Assembly (NCBI RefSeq): GCF_022023855.1
Contig: NZ_CP059449.1
Span: forward strand, 1,288,501-1,352,500
DNA from: Azospirillum brasilense
Lineage (GTDB): Bacteria > Pseudomonadota > Alphaproteobacteria > Azospirillales > Azospirillaceae
Direction: 5' to 3'
Length of the DNA stretch: 64,000 nt
This document shows, in pieces, positions 52,600-61,776 of the stretch. Each line of letters starts with the position of its first letter. Position 1 is the first letter of the stretch. The notes under the pieces were generated by a model. The model searched no databases. It was not told where the DNA came from and saw only the letters and a program-made list of their open reading frames with translations. The translations under genes were made by a program, and so were the position numbers.

Positions 52600-53175
52600 T
52601 TACGCCTGCGTCTCAGAGGCGGCGTAGCGGCGGCGGACCCACATCACGCTCTTCACCGCGAAGATGGTGACGCCGATGCCCAGCGCGATGAGCAGGAGGA
52701 TCTTCGGGCCGTTCTCGCCGATGGCGGCGGCGGCCTCGCCGAACAGATAGCCGGCCCCGGCGAAGCTCCAGGCCCAGATGCCGGCGGCGATGAAGTTCCA
52801 GAACAGGAACTTGCGCCAGGGCATGCGGGACGTGCCGACGGCGACCGAGGCGATGTTGCGCACCCCGTACAGGAAGCGGAAGGCCAGGATGAAGCCGACG
52901 CCGTAGGTTTCCAGCCAGTACAGCACGCGCGTCGCACGGGCCTCCGCCGCCGGGAAGCGGGCCAGAGCCTTGCCGCCCCATTTGCGGCCGATCCAGAAAT
53001 AGCACTGGTCGCCCATGAAGCTGCCGATCCACACGGCGGCAACCAACCAGTATAGGTTGATGATCCCCAGATGCGCGCCCATCCCGCCGAAAATGACGAA
53101 GGTCTCGCCTTCGAAGAAGGCCCATATGAAGGCCAGGGGATAGAAGGCATCGCCCCAATCCTGGAGCCAGGTCAT
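52600..53175 (-). CDS. DedA family membrane protein
   Basis: A 191-aa inner-membrane protein of the DedA (VTT/SNARE-associated) family. Motifs include FEGETFVIFGG, the re-entrant loop GSFMGDQCYFWIGRKWGG, and FRFLYGVRN. Family members act as lipid scramblases or flippases, for example for undecaprenyl phosphate, and affect membrane potential and antibiotic tolerance. ATG at 53175 begins the first predicted helix region; the upstream 28 codons are not family-like. It is unrelated to the signalling genes on either side. Confidence 0.9.
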   Translation of the reverse strand: MTWLQDWGDAFYPLAFIWAFFEGETFVIFGGMGAHLGIINLYWLVAAVWIGSFMGDQCYFWIGRKWGGKALARFPAAEARATRVLYWLETYGVGFILAFRFLYGVRNIASVAVGTSRMPWRKFLFWNFIAAGIWAWSFAGAGYLFGEAAAAIGENGPKILLLIALGIGVTIFAVKSVMWVRRRYAASETQA

Positions 53176-53430
53176 CCAGTCCAAATCACCCTCCCCGCGG
53201 GTCGTTCCTTTTCGGCTCGGACCGCCGGCGATGCGCCAGGGAAACGCAGACGCGGCCATTGGTCAGGCTACGGACACATCATTGCACATAAGTGCGTGTC
53301 TTGTCGCGCCATCATTCCCGAATCGGGGGGAGGGAACCGTACAAAGTTGGGGTACGAAACGATCTATTGCGGCGGGATTATTTTGTTTCCAGACACGTAT
53401 TCTGTGAATCGGTCAGTGTTCGTGACTTGG

Positions 53431-53859
53431 TCAGCCATCCTCGCCCGACAATTCGCCGACCGCCTGCCGGGCAGCGCGCAGCAACAGGGGATTCGGTTCG
53501 GACGGGCCGTCCTCTCCTTCCTCCTCCCAAGCCCCCGGCGCGGCGCGGCGCTTCAACTCGCGTGCGGCTTCGATCAGCAAATGGGCCAGCTTGTGGTCCG
53601 GCAATGCCTGCGCCAGCGCCCGCAACTCCGCGTTGGTCAGGGCCGCCGGGTTGAAGTCGGCGCGCGGCGCCATCGGGACGGGCGGCGGCGGGACGAGCGC
53701 GAGGGTCATCGGTGGCGGCGCCGATGGTGACGGAACGTCCTCCCGCACCACGTCGACGGCCACCGGCGCCGCCACGGTGGAGGCGCGGGACCGGCGCGCC
53801 GGTTTGCGCGCCCGCTCCGTCTCGGGCAGGCTGTCGAACAGGAGAGGTTGCGTGCTCAT
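53431..53859 (-). CDS. hypothetical protein (142 aa), Pro/Ala-rich
   Basis: No recognised family. It opens MSTQPLLFDSLPETERARK, passes through a ~50-residue Pro/Val/Ala-rich disordered region, and has a helical segment (LTNAELRALAQALPDHKLAHLLIEAARELKRR, interrupted by no gaps) that could be a small folded or partner-binding unit. It lies 114 bases downstream of the PIN-domain gene on the same strand. It does not look like a known antitoxin type. The region upstream to the DedA start (53176-53430) is AT-richer and holds no gene. Confidence 0.55.
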   Translation of the reverse strand: MSTQPLLFDSLPETERARKPARRSRASTVAAPVAVDVVREDVPSPSAPPPMTLALVPPPPVPMAPRADFNPAALTNAELRALAQALPDHKLAHLLIEAARELKRRAAPGAWEEEGEDGPSEPNPLLLRAARQAVGELSGEDG

Positions 53860-53973
53860 CCGGTCACCCGCGATCCGTTCACCGCTAGTTTGCGAAGTGT
53901 TCTCTTTTCATTCTAGGGAACGGATGCTGGAAATCGAGCGGAAATTTTGCAGGCGGAAACGCGAAACGTGGAG

Positions 53974-54426
53974 TCATGCGATCGCGTCCAGGAACCGCTC
54001 GGGGCGCAGGATGCGGGTGCGGCCCACCCGACGCACCGACAGGAGCTGCCGGTCCACCGTCACCAGCCAGTCGGCGTCGGCGGCCAGCGCCACGGCCAGG
54101 AACATGTCGTCTTCGGGGTCGCGGCACAGCCGCTCCACCGGGGCGGGCTCGACCCGCCGGGCCTCCGCGGCGAAGGCGGCCAGGAATGCGGCACGCTCCC
54201 CGGCCGGGCGGTAGCGGTCGAAGTCCGGGCGCATCAGCACCTCGCGCAGTTCCGCCAGCGTGGCGTCGGAGACGAAGGCGGTTCCTTGCGCCCGCACCGC
54301 CTCGACGCTGCGCTGGATGGCCAGGCTGCGGCGGGGCACCTCGGCGCCAAGCAGGGCGTAGCCGACAAGGATGTTGGTGTCCAGAACGACCCGGAAGGGG
54401 GCGGCGTGGGGCGAGCTGGCGGTCAT
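53974..54426 (-). CDS. PIN-domain putative toxin (COG1569 type)
   Basis: A 150-aa PIN-fold ribonuclease-like protein. The acidic active-site residues are seen in FRVVLDTNILVG (Asp), LAELREVL (Glu) and DPEDDMFLAVAL (Asp pair), with a late Asp in VTVDRQLL. This matches the 'toxin component, PIN family' group, which often lacks an obvious antitoxin. Here no small antitoxin gene lies upstream (the next gene on that side is convergent-exclusive minus-strand phosphatase 24 bases away) and the downstream 142-aa gene is not antitoxin-like. Its start is 24 bases from the REC-PP2C stop, so it may be co-transcribed with partner-switching module 2. Confidence 0.85.
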   Translation of the reverse strand: MTASSPHAAPFRVVLDTNILVGYALLGAEVPRRSLAIQRSVEAVRAQGTAFVSDATLAELREVLMRPDFDRYRPAGERAAFLAAFAAEARRVEPAPVERLCRDPEDDMFLAVALAADADWLVTVDRQLLSVRRVGRTRILRPERFLDAIA

Positions 54427-54450
54427 GCGCCCGTCGGTTCCATGGGCCGG

Positions 54451-55653
54451 TCAGCCCTTGCGGGTCAGCAGCAGCGCGGTCAGGTCGTCGTCGATCGGGC
54501 CGACGGCGCGCAGGCGGTCCAGCAACCCGTCCAGGAAACGGCCACCATCCGTCTCGTCCATCCGCTCGGCGACCAGGGCGGCAAGGCCCGGCTCGTCGAG
54601 AACGTCGCTGCCGACCGGGATCTCGATGGCACCGTCCGAATAAAGGAACAGGCGCCCGCCGGGGGGCAGGGGGAGGGAGCGCTCCTCATACTCCGCCGAC
54701 GCGAGCAGGCCGAGCGGCAGGCCAGCGCTGTCGCCCAGCAGCGGCGCGGAATCGCCCGGCGCCCAGACCATCGGGCGCGTGGACCCGGCGGAGGCGTAGA
54801 CGAAACGGTTCCCCGCCGGTTCGACCACCCCGGCCAGCATGGTGGCGAACTGCCCGTTGGGAAGCAGCGCGCACAGTCGGCGGTTGATGGTGGACAGGAA
54901 CTCGCCCGGGGTCAGGCCGGACACTCCCATCTGCTGGCAGATCGCGTGCAGGCGGAAGGTGTTCAGCGCCGCCCCGACGCCATGGCCGGAGAAATCGACC
55001 ATGTAGAGCATGGTCCGGCCCTGTCCCTGCACCTGTCCCTGGCCCGGCGCAACGACGTCGTGCCGCAGGTCCCAGAAATCGCCGCCCAGCTCCGACGAGG
55101 GGGCGAAATGGGCGGCGATGCCCACCCCCGCCGCGGCCTCCACCTCGGCCAGCCGCTCCGGCGAGGGCATCAGCCGTTCCTGCATCTTGCGGGCGAGCGA
55201 CAGCTCGCTCTCCGTCCGTTCGTGGAAGCGCTGGAGATCGTGCAGAAGGGCGCGGTTCTGCAGATGGATGCGCACGCGGGCCAGCAGCTCAACCGCATTG
55301 ATCGGCTTGGTCACGTAATCGGTGGCCCCGGCGGCGAAGGCCTTGGCGCGGTCCTCCGCCCGGTTCAGGCTGGATTGCACCAGGACCGGCAGATCCTTCC
55401 AGGCGGGAAGCGCGCGCAGGCGCCGGCACATCTCGAACCCGTCCAGGTTCGGCATCATCAGGTCGAGCAAGATCAGGTCGGGCTGGAAGGCGTCCAGCCG
55501 GGCCAGCGCGTCGTTGCCGTCCTCTGCCATATCGATGCGGGTGACACCGCCGCGTTCCAGCAGGGCCTGGAGCAGATGACGGTTCACCCGGTTGTCATCC
55601 ACCACCAGGACGCGGGCCGTTTCCAGCCCCGGCACCTCCGGCAGGTCGTTCAT
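54451..55653 (-). CDS. REC-PP2C (SpoIIE/RsbU-type) phosphatase, module 2, catalytically intact
   Basis: A 400-aa protein. The receiver (~12-130) has VLVVDDNRVN, phospho-Asp in LLDLMMPNLDG and Lys in VTKPIN. The PP2C domain retains every metal-site motif: LGGDFWDL, MVDFSGHGVGAALN, LYSDGAIE and DDDLTALLL. It overlaps the preceding REC-PP2C gene by four bases (ATGA), so the two are made together and may dimerise. It should dephosphorylate the STAS protein at 57577-57882. Confidence 0.92.
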   Translation of the reverse strand: MNDLPEVPGLETARVLVVDDNRVNRHLLQALLERGGVTRIDMAEDGNDALARLDAFQPDLILLDLMMPNLDGFEMCRRLRALPAWKDLPVLVQSSLNRAEDRAKAFAAGATDYVTKPINAVELLARVRIHLQNRALLHDLQRFHERTESELSLARKMQERLMPSPERLAEVEAAAGVGIAAHFAPSSELGGDFWDLRHDVVAPGQGQVQGQGRTMLYMVDFSGHGVGAALNTFRLHAICQQMGVSGLTPGEFLSTINRRLCALLPNGQFATMLAGVVEPAGNRFVYASAGSTRPMVWAPGDSAPLLGDSAGLPLGLLASAEYEERSLPLPPGGRLFLYSDGAIEIPVGSDVLDEPGLAALVAERMDETDGGRFLDGLLDRLRAVGPIDDDLTALLLTRKG

Positions 55654-56843
55654 CGCGCACCCCCGCGCCCGATCCAGACCAGCGTGTGGTCGTCGAGCGG
55701 CACGTCGCCCTGGGCGGCGGCGAGCGCCGTCGTCACGGCGGTGAAGGCGCCGCCGCTCCCGCTGCCCCCGCCACCATCGTCGTCAGCCATCGCGGTCTGG
55801 ACGGCGGCGCTCTGCAGCAGGGCGGCGAAGCCGGCGCTGCCCCCGTCCAGCGCCTCCAGCACGGCGGTCGAGTGCAGGACCAACGCCGAGCCCGGAGGGA
55901 AGGGCAGGCTCTGCTCCTCGTAGCGGGCGCCGGCGGTGATGCCCACCGGCTGGCCAGCCCCCTCGCCGAAGACCAACGCCGCGTTGCCGGGCGGGATCAG
56001 GACCGGTGGGGCCGCCGCCGCCGCCGCGTAGGTGAAGCGTTCCGCCGCGCCGTCCACCACGCCGTAGATCACCGTGGCGTGCTGCCCAAGCTCCAGCAGG
56101 CAGACGGCCCGCTCGTTCAGTTCGGTCAGGAAGGCGCCGGGCCGCTCGCCGAGATGGGGCGCCAGTTCGTGGATCAGCGTGTGCATGCGGAAGGCGTTCA
56201 GCGCCGCCGACACGCCGCGCCCGGCCATGTCCAGCAGGAACAGACCGAACCGCCCGCCCGCCAGCGGCAGCACCCCCCAGAGGTCGCCGCCCAGATCGGA
56301 GGACAGCGCGGTGTGCGACCGCAGCGTCACCCCTGCGCTGTTCGTCAGCGCGGCGCACAGGGCCGCGGAGGGCAGCAGATGGTCGTACATGGAGCGGGCC
56401 ATCGCCAGTTCCCCCTCGACCCGCGCCCGGTAGGTCTGCAGGTCGCGGATCAGCACCCGGTTCTGCAGATGGATGCGCACGCGGGCGACCAGCTCCGTCC
56501 GGTCCAGCGGCTTGGAGATCAGGTCGGTGGTGCCGGCGGCGAAGGCACGGTTGCGGTCGTCGCTGGACGACAGGGCGGTCTGCACCAGCACCGGCAGGTC
56601 GGCGTAGGCGTGGTCGGCGCGCAGGCGGCGGCACACCTCGAACCCGTCCATCCCCGGCATCATGATGTCGAGGATCAGCAGGTCCGGAGCCTCCGCCGCG
56701 ATCTGCTCCAGCGCGTCGAAGCCATCCTTGGCATAAGCGATGTTCTGGAAGCCGGCTTCGGTGAGCAGGGCGCCGATCAGTGTGCGGTTGAAGTCGGTGT
56801 CATCCACCACCAGGATGCGGCAGGCGGCGATGGCGTCGTCCAT
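55650..56843 (-). CDS. REC-PP2C protein, module 2, degenerate phosphatase domain
   Basis: A 397-aa paralogue of its neighbour. The receiver is intact (ILVVDDTDFN, phospho-Asp in LILDIMMPGMDG, Lys in ISKPLD). In the PP2C domain GGDLW and LDDHTLVW remain, but GHG has become GRG (LDMAGRGVSAALN) and the YSDG motif reads HSTA, removing a metal-binding Asp. It is therefore likely inactive or much weakened, perhaps a regulatory subunit of the intact copy. ATG at 56843 starts the receiver; the longer frame to 57005 is an out-of-frame extension over the ATPase gene. It overlaps the ATPase stop by one base. Confidence 0.9.
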   Translation of the reverse strand: MDDAIAACRILVVDDTDFNRTLIGALLTEAGFQNIAYAKDGFDALEQIAAEAPDLLILDIMMPGMDGFEVCRRLRADHAYADLPVLVQTALSSSDDRNRAFAAGTTDLISKPLDRTELVARVRIHLQNRVLIRDLQTYRARVEGELAMARSMYDHLLPSAALCAALTNSAGVTLRSHTALSSDLGGDLWGVLPLAGGRFGLFLLDMAGRGVSAALNAFRMHTLIHELAPHLGERPGAFLTELNERAVCLLELGQHATVIYGVVDGAAERFTYAAAAAAPPVLIPPGNAALVFGEGAGQPVGITAGARYEEQSLPFPPGSALVLHSTAVLEALDGGSAGFAALLQSAAVQTAMADDDGGGGSGSGGAFTAVTTALAAAQGDVPLDDHTLVWIGRGGAR

Positions 56844-57571
56844 CAGAGAGGGAACCTCATGCGGATGCGGCGCCCGCCGTCGAGAAGCTGAAGTTCCTCG
56901 ACGATGGCGGCGATCAGGTCCAGCCCGCGGCCCGAGGCGCCGTAGTCGATGCGCTCCGGCCGGGCGAAGCCGGTTCCCTCGTCGGCCACCTCGACCACCG
57001 CGCAAGCGCTTTCCAGCCAGGCGGTGACCTCGATCCGGCGCTCGGCGAAGGCGGGGTCGGCCATGCGCGCGGCCAAGTCGTGGGAAAAGCGCTCCAGCGC
57101 CTCGACGCTCAGCCCCTTCATGCCTTCGACCTGAAGGTTGCCGTGGACCACCGCGTTGCTGATCGCCTCGTGCAGCGCCAGTTCCATGTCGTCGCGCTGG
57201 GCTTCCGGCATGGGATGCAGGGCGGCCAGCCCGTTCAGGATGCGCCCGGCCAGATGCAGGCGGTTGGCGGTCACCGTCGTCACGCAGGCGAACAGGTCGG
57301 CGCGGGCGGCGCGGTGCGCGGCCTCGACGATCTGGGCGTCGGACAGTCCGGTGATCTCGATCCAGGCGCCAAAGGGCCGCTGCCAGAACTCCGGCGCCTC
57401 CACGGCGCCGGCATCGCCCACCAGAAGCAGAACGGAGGCGCCGAACGCCTCCCCCGCCGGGGAGCCGGGTCGCCGGGGCGGAAGCCGAAGCGCCGCCGAC
57501 AGCCGGTCCAGCCGGTCGGCCGGCACGCCCAGGCCTTGCAGGGCGGCGACGCGGGTGGGGGAGGGGACCAA
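56843..57571 (-). CDS. RsbW-like serine kinase / anti-sigma ATPase, module 2 (TTG start)
   Basis: A 242-aa protein with an N-terminal ~110-residue extension and a C-terminal GHKL ATPase: N-box LHEAISNAVVHGN, G1 DEGTGFA, G2 SGRGLDLI. It parallels the module 1 ATPase at 50567-51349. The only reasonable start is TTG at 57571, five bases after the STAS stop, with GAGG ten bases upstream; no ATG or GTG fits before the conserved region. A weak start may set its level below that of the STAS protein. Confidence 0.87.
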   Translation of the reverse strand: MVPSPTRVAALQGLGVPADRLDRLSAALRLPPRRPGSPAGEAFGASVLLLVGDAGAVEAPEFWQRPFGAWIEITGLSDAQIVEAAHRAARADLFACVTTVTANRLHLAGRILNGLAALHPMPEAQRDDMELALHEAISNAVVHGNLQVEGMKGLSVEALERFSHDLAARMADPAFAERRIEVTAWLESACAVVEVADEGTGFARPERIDYGASGRGLDLIAAIVEELQLLDGGRRIRMRFPL

Positions 57572-57576
57572 GGCGG

Positions 57577-57882
57577 TCAGTCCTCGATCGTGACGATCTT
57601 GTTGAGCTGGGCCACGGTCAGCACGCGCTTGACCTGTCCGGCGGCGGAGCGCAGGACGAGCTGCTTGTCCGCGTTCGCCATTTCCTCCCGCGCGATCAGC
57701 AGCATGCCGATTCCCGCCGAATCGACGAATTCCAGCGTGGAAAGATCGAGCACCTGACGTTTGGCCTTGTTCTGCAGCATCTCCCGGATCAGGGCGCGCA
57801 GCTTGGCGTGGTCGTTGAAGGTCAGACGACCGCGCAACCGAACCAGGGTCTCCTGCTCCTTGTCCTCAATTCCGTAGTCCAT
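57577..57882 (-). CDS. STAS-domain anti-sigma factor antagonist (RsbV-like), module 2
   Basis: A 101-aa STAS protein with the phosphorylatable Ser in FVDSAGIGMLL, parallel to the protein at 50254-50559 (same length and both ending in VTIE plus one residue). ATG at 57882 starts MDYGIEDKEQ; the longer frame to 58056 lies in the 109-base gap after the MCP-like gene. It is the first of four genes encoding the second partner-switching set, downstream of the chemotaxis genes on the same strand. Confidence 0.92.
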   Translation of the reverse strand: MDYGIEDKEQETLVRLRGRLTFNDHAKLRALIREMLQNKAKRQVLDLSTLEFVDSAGIGMLLIAREEMANADKQLVLRSAAGQVKRVLTVAQLNKIVTIED

Positions 57883-57991
57883 CGGTCCGGTGTTCCTGAA
57901 GGGTGTTCTTGGGGCATTGGGGCGGGTGGCCTTTGCGGACCACGCCAGAATGGAGCAAGACAGGCCGGGGATTCCAGAGAATCCCTCGGCT

Positions 57992-59158
57992 TCAGAAAAG
58001 TTCAATGTCGCCGCCGGAACTGTCGTCCTGGCCGGCATCGACGTCAAGGACGCCATGCTCGTCCAGCGCCGTCCCTTCCAGCAGCAGACGGCGCACGAAG
58101 CGCTGGCGCATCTCGCTCAGCTTGAAGCGGCCCAGCAGTTCGTCGAGCCATTCCTGCGGAACCTGCGGCCCCAAGGAAGCGGGCATTTCGACGCGGGTGC
58201 GGTTTTCCAGCTCGTTCAGCCCTTCCGCCATGATGGCGAGGCTGTCGTTGATGGCCTCCAGCCGTTGCTTGGTCAGGTCCTGGAACTGCATCCCGGTGAC
58301 CATGCGGCTGATGGTGGCGGACATGTCCGACGACACGGTCGCCGCCGTCTCCAGCACCGCCTGGAAGTGGTTGGTCTGGTCGACCAGGCTGTCCATGGTC
58401 TTGTCCACCCGCTCCTTGGCGAGCATCTGGGGGGACATGTCGGTGTCGGCGATCTGGCGCAGGATGTCGTGGCCGTTGCGCACGCCCTTGACCACCGCGG
58501 TGACCTTGGAGCGCATGCGGTCGGCCAGCGCCCCGGTGTTGCGGGAGAGGTGGCGCACCTCCTGAGCGACCACCGCGAAGGTGCGTCCGGCCTCGCCGGC
58601 GCGGCTCGCCTCGATGGTGGCGTTCAGCGCCAGGAAGTTGGTCTGGCGGTTGATGGCGTCGATGTCGCCGATCGACTTCTCCAGCTCCGCCACGTCCTTC
58701 TGCACGTCGTCGAGCAGATAGACCATGCTCATGGCGTGGCGCGACAGCATGACGATGTTGGAGATCATGTCCGCGATCATCTGCTGCATGCCGGTGACCA
58801 GCTGGTCCATCGGCACCCGCTCTCCGTCGATGGAGACGGAGCCGGCCATGCCGACGATCTCCTCCACCCGCTCCGACTGCTGCATGGCCTTCTCGGCCAG
58901 CTCGCGGAAGCGGGAGGAGAGGTCAAGCGTGGCGTCCTCGACCGTCGAGGAGGTGCGGGTCAGCTCGTTCTGCACGGCCTCCAGCGTGCGGCGCTGGATG
59001 TCGGCATAGCCCATCCAGGTCGCCAGCAGCTCCCCGGTGACCGCGATCTTCTCGCCGATCTCGGGCAGGCTGTGCACGGGAGCGCCATCGTCGGGAAGGT
59101 CCGGCTTCTCCGGTTCCGGTCCGGCTTCCAGGCGGGGCGCGCGGCCGTAGAAAGACAT
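57992..59158 (-). CDS. soluble methyl-accepting chemotaxis-like protein
   Basis: A 388-aa receptor-like protein without membrane helices, HAMP or a recognised sensor. The signalling hairpin is present: its tip reads [26 protein letters not shown] when split at the turn, with heptad helices either side. The ends are acidic ([18 protein letters not shown]). Such cytosolic MCP-like proteins join CheA-CheW clusters or tune them. It lies 11 bases after cheB, and upstream of the STAS gene. Confidence 0.87.
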   Translation of the reverse strand: MSFYGRAPRLEAGPEPEKPDLPDDGAPVHSLPEIGEKIAVTGELLATWMGYADIQRRTLEAVQNELTRTSSTVEDATLDLSSRFRELAEKAMQQSERVEEIVGMAGSVSIDGERVPMDQLVTGMQQMIADMISNIVMLSRHAMSMVYLLDDVQKDVAELEKSIGDIDAINRQTNFLALNATIEASRAGEAGRTFAVVAQEVRHLSRNTGALADRMRSKVTAVVKGVRNGHDILRQIADTDMSPQMLAKERVDKTMDSLVDQTNHFQAVLETAATVSSDMSATISRMVTGMQFQDLTKQRLEAINDSLAIMAEGLNELENRTRVEMPASLGPQVPQEWLDELLGRFKLSEMRQRFVRRLLLEGTALDEHGVLDVDAGQDDSSGGDIELF

Positions 59159-59169
59159 GGTGCTGCTCC

Positions 59170-60234
59170 TCAGTTCGCGCGCGTGCGGTGTTCGCCGATG
59201 GCGTCGAACGCGCGCAGCATCTCGGCCGGTATCTGCGCCAGCGGCAGTTCGACGGCGACCGCCCCGGCTTCCCGGGCGGCGCGCGGCATGCCGTAGACGA
59301 CGCAGCTCGATTCCTGTTCGCCGATGGTATAGGCCCCCGCGTCGCGCATCGCCAGCATGCCCGACGCCCCGTCGCGGCCCATGCCTGACAGGATCACCCC
59401 CACCGCGTTCGCCCCCGCCGCCTTGGCGACGGAGGAGAACAGCACGTCCACCGACGGGCGGTGGCCGCTGACCGCCGGGCCGTCCTGGATGTGGCAGGAA
59501 TAGCCCTGGGCGTCGCGGATGACCACCAGATGCCGGTCGCCGGGGGCAATGTAGACCGTGCCCTGGACCAGCCGGGCGCCCTGGGTTGCGACCTCCACCG
59601 AGGGCGGCGAGATGCGGTCGAGCCGGGCGGCGAAGCTGGGGACGTAGCTGGGACCCATGTGCTGGGTGATGACGATGGGCGGGCAGTCGGCGGGCATGAC
59701 CGCCAGCACGTCGCGGATGCGCTCCACCCCGCCGGTGGAGGCGCCGATGGCGATGAAGCGGGTGCCCGACCCGGCGCGGCGCGGCGTCTGAAGGGGCGAG
59801 GCCGCGGGCTTGGGCCGTCGCATCGACAGGCGGGCGGTGGCGGCGATGCGGATCTTGCCGACCAGCTCGTGCGCCATTGCCTCGAAGCCGTGGCCCTCCG
59901 AGCCGTCGGGCTTGGCCACGCAGTCCACCGCGCCGATCTCCAGCGCGCGGATCGTCGCCTCCGACCCCTCCTGGGTCAGGGAGGAGACCATGACGACCGG
60001 CGTCGGGCGCAGCGTCATGATCTTTTCCAGGAAGGACAGCCCGTCCATCCGCGGCATCTCGACGTCCAGCGTCACGACGTCCGGGTTGGTCCGCTTGATG
60101 ACGTCCCGCGCTTCGTAGGGGTCGCGGGCGACGCCGACGACCTCGATGCCGGGCTCGTCCGAGATGACGGCCTTCAGCATCTCCCGCATCAGGCTGCTGT
60201 CGTCCACGATCACGACGCGGATGGAGCGTGTCAT
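59170..60234 (-). CDS. cheB: chemotaxis response regulator protein-glutamate methylesterase CheB
   Basis: A 354-aa enzyme that removes methyl groups from (and deamidates) chemoreceptors. The receiver (~4-120) has [11 protein letters not shown], phospho-Asp in [11 protein letters not shown] and Lys in AKPDGS. The C-terminal esterase has its triad: Ser in IGASTGG, His in VITQHM and Asp in GMGRDGASG. It lies three bases after cheD. Phosphorylation by a CheA is expected, but no cheA is in the window. Confidence 0.96.
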   Translation of the reverse strand: MTRSIRVVIVDDSSLMREMLKAVISDEPGIEVVGVARDPYEARDVIKRTNPDVVTLDVEMPRMDGLSFLEKIMTLRPTPVVMVSSLTQEGSEATIRALEIGAVDCVAKPDGSEGHGFEAMAHELVGKIRIAATARLSMRRPKPAASPLQTPRRAGSGTRFIAIGASTGGVERIRDVLAVMPADCPPIVITQHMGPSYVPSFAARLDRISPPSVEVATQGARLVQGTVYIAPGDRHLVVIRDAQGYSCHIQDGPAVSGHRPSVDVLFSSVAKAAGANAVGVILSGMGRDGASGMLAMRDAGAYTIGEQESSCVVYGMPRAAREAGAVAVELPLAQIPAEMLRAFDAIGEHRTRAN

Positions 60235-60237
60235 GGC

Positions 60238-60864
60238 TCAGTCCTCCCCGAACAGTTCCACGTCGCCCTCAATCGGCTGGTGCCGCAGGCTGGAGCGGAA
60301 ATGCAGTTCCTGGTTCGCCGTCTCCGACAGGGCTTCCGGCCGCAGCATCTTGCGCATCGCCTTGCCGGTGTGGGGAAAATAGTGGATGCGCCGGGCCGAG
60401 GCGCCGCCCAGATCCTGGCCCATCAGCTTCAGCCCCTCCCGCCGGACATAGTCGAGCGCGAAGGCGGCGTTGCGCTGGCCGACGTCGAAGCTGGAGTCGA
60501 TGACGCGGGCGCCGCCGAACAGCTTGACCTCCAGCCGCCCGCGCTGGGCGCCGCGCGCCAGCAGGTCGTTGATCAGCCGCTCCATGGCGACCGAGCCGTA
60601 GCGCGCCGCCGCCCCGGTGCCGGCGTCCTCGGATTCCGGCACCTCGGGCAGCAGGAAATGGTTCATGCCGCCGATCGCCGTCGCCGGGTCGTGGACGCAG
60701 GCGGCCACGCAGGAGCCCAGCGTCGTCACCATCATCACGTCCGAGCGGTCGCTGACCAGATGATGGCCCAGGAAGACCTTCATCGTGTGGGCGCGGAACT
60801 GCGGGTGGAAGTAGCCGCCGGTCTGCCGGGCTTCCGCCGCACGGCGGCTTGCGAATGCGGTCAT
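60238..60864 (-). CDS. cheD: chemoreceptor glutamine deamidase CheD
   Basis: A 208-aa receptor-modifying deamidase. The catalytic Cys is in [13 protein letters not shown] and the His in GGMNHFLLP; the C-terminal region has the conserved KLFGGARVI. It is about 40 residues longer than short CheD proteins owing to terminal tails. It lies between cheR and cheB with three-base gaps, so the three modification enzymes are one unit. Confidence 0.95.
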   Translation of the reverse strand: MTAFASRRAAEARQTGGYFHPQFRAHTMKVFLGHHLVSDRSDVMMVTTLGSCVAACVHDPATAIGGMNHFLLPEVPESEDAGTGAAARYGSVAMERLINDLLARGAQRGRLEVKLFGGARVIDSSFDVGQRNAAFALDYVRREGLKLMGQDLGGASARRIHYFPHTGKAMRKMLRPEALSETANQELHFRSSLRHQPIEGDVELFGED

Positions 60865-60867
60865 GCG

Positions 60868-61776
60868 TCACAGCCTCCGGTAGATGGTGGGGCCGGTCTG
60901 GCGGAAGCGGTCCGACACGCCGTACAGGCTCTCCGAATGGCCGAGGAACAGGTAGCCGCCGGGCTCCAGCATGCGGGCGAAGTTGCCGATGACCTGGGTC
61001 CGCCCGACGCGGTCGAAATAGATCAGCACGTTGCGGCAGAAGATCGCGTCGAACGGCCCCTTCATGGGCCAGTGCTCCAGCAGGTTCAGCGGCTTGAAGG
61101 TGATCAGCCGCTTCAGCTCCTCCTCCATCGCCACCATCGGCTCGCCGCCCTCGCGCTGGCGCCGGGTGAAGCGGTCGCGCAGGGGGGCCGGGATGCTGTT
61201 CGCCAGATCGGCGGGATAGACGCCGCGCCGGGCGGTGTCGACCATGTGGGTGTCGATGTCGGTCGCCAGGATGCGGGCGTCCCAGCGCCGCAGCTCCGGC
61301 CCGAAGCTGGAGGCCAGAACCATGGCGATGGTGTAGGGCTCCTGCCCGGAGGAGCAGCCGGCGGACCAGATGCGCAGCCGCGGGTGGGAGGATTCCCCGG
61401 CGTGGCGGGCGCGCATCTCCGGCACCGCGGTCTTCGCCAGGAAGTCGAAATGGTGCGATTCGCGGAAGAAGCTGGTCAGGTTGGTGGTCAGGGCGTTGAC
61501 CAGGAAGCCGACCTCGTTCGCCCCCTCCTCGCTCTCCAGCAGGGCGCAGTAGCTGTCGAAGTCGCCCAGGCGCAGGTCGCGCAGCCGCCGGGCGAGGCGG
61601 GAATAGACCATCTCGATCTTGTGCGGAGCCAGCGCGATCCCGGCGAGCTGGTAGAGCATGCGGGCGATGAAGTCGAAGTGCCGCCGCTCGAACGGAAACT
61701 CCCGCCGGCCGGACGTCGCCGGGGGAATGGCGCCGCGGTCGGCTGAATCGGGGGAAGGGCTGGGGGCGGTCGTCAT
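60868..61776 (-). CDS. cheR: chemotaxis protein methyltransferase CheR
   Basis: A 302-aa SAM-dependent methyltransferase of chemoreceptor glutamates. The N-terminal helical domain has [11 protein letters not shown]; the catalytic domain has [27 protein letters not shown] and RNVLIYFD. It overlaps the upstream MCP gene by four bases (ATGA), which suggests it serves that receptor. It lacks fused TPRs. Confidence 0.95.
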   Translation of the reverse strand: MTTAPSPSPDSADRGAIPPATSGRREFPFERRHFDFIARMLYQLAGIALAPHKIEMVYSRLARRLRDLRLGDFDSYCALLESEEGANEVGFLVNALTTNLTSFFRESHHFDFLAKTAVPEMRARHAGESSHPRLRIWSAGCSSGQEPYTIAMVLASSFGPELRRWDARILATDIDTHMVDTARRGVYPADLANSIPAPLRDRFTRRQREGGEPMVAMEEELKRLITFKPLNLLEHWPMKGPFDAIFCRNVLIYFDRVGRTQVIGNFARMLEPGGYLFLGHSESLYGVSDRFRQTGPTIYRRL

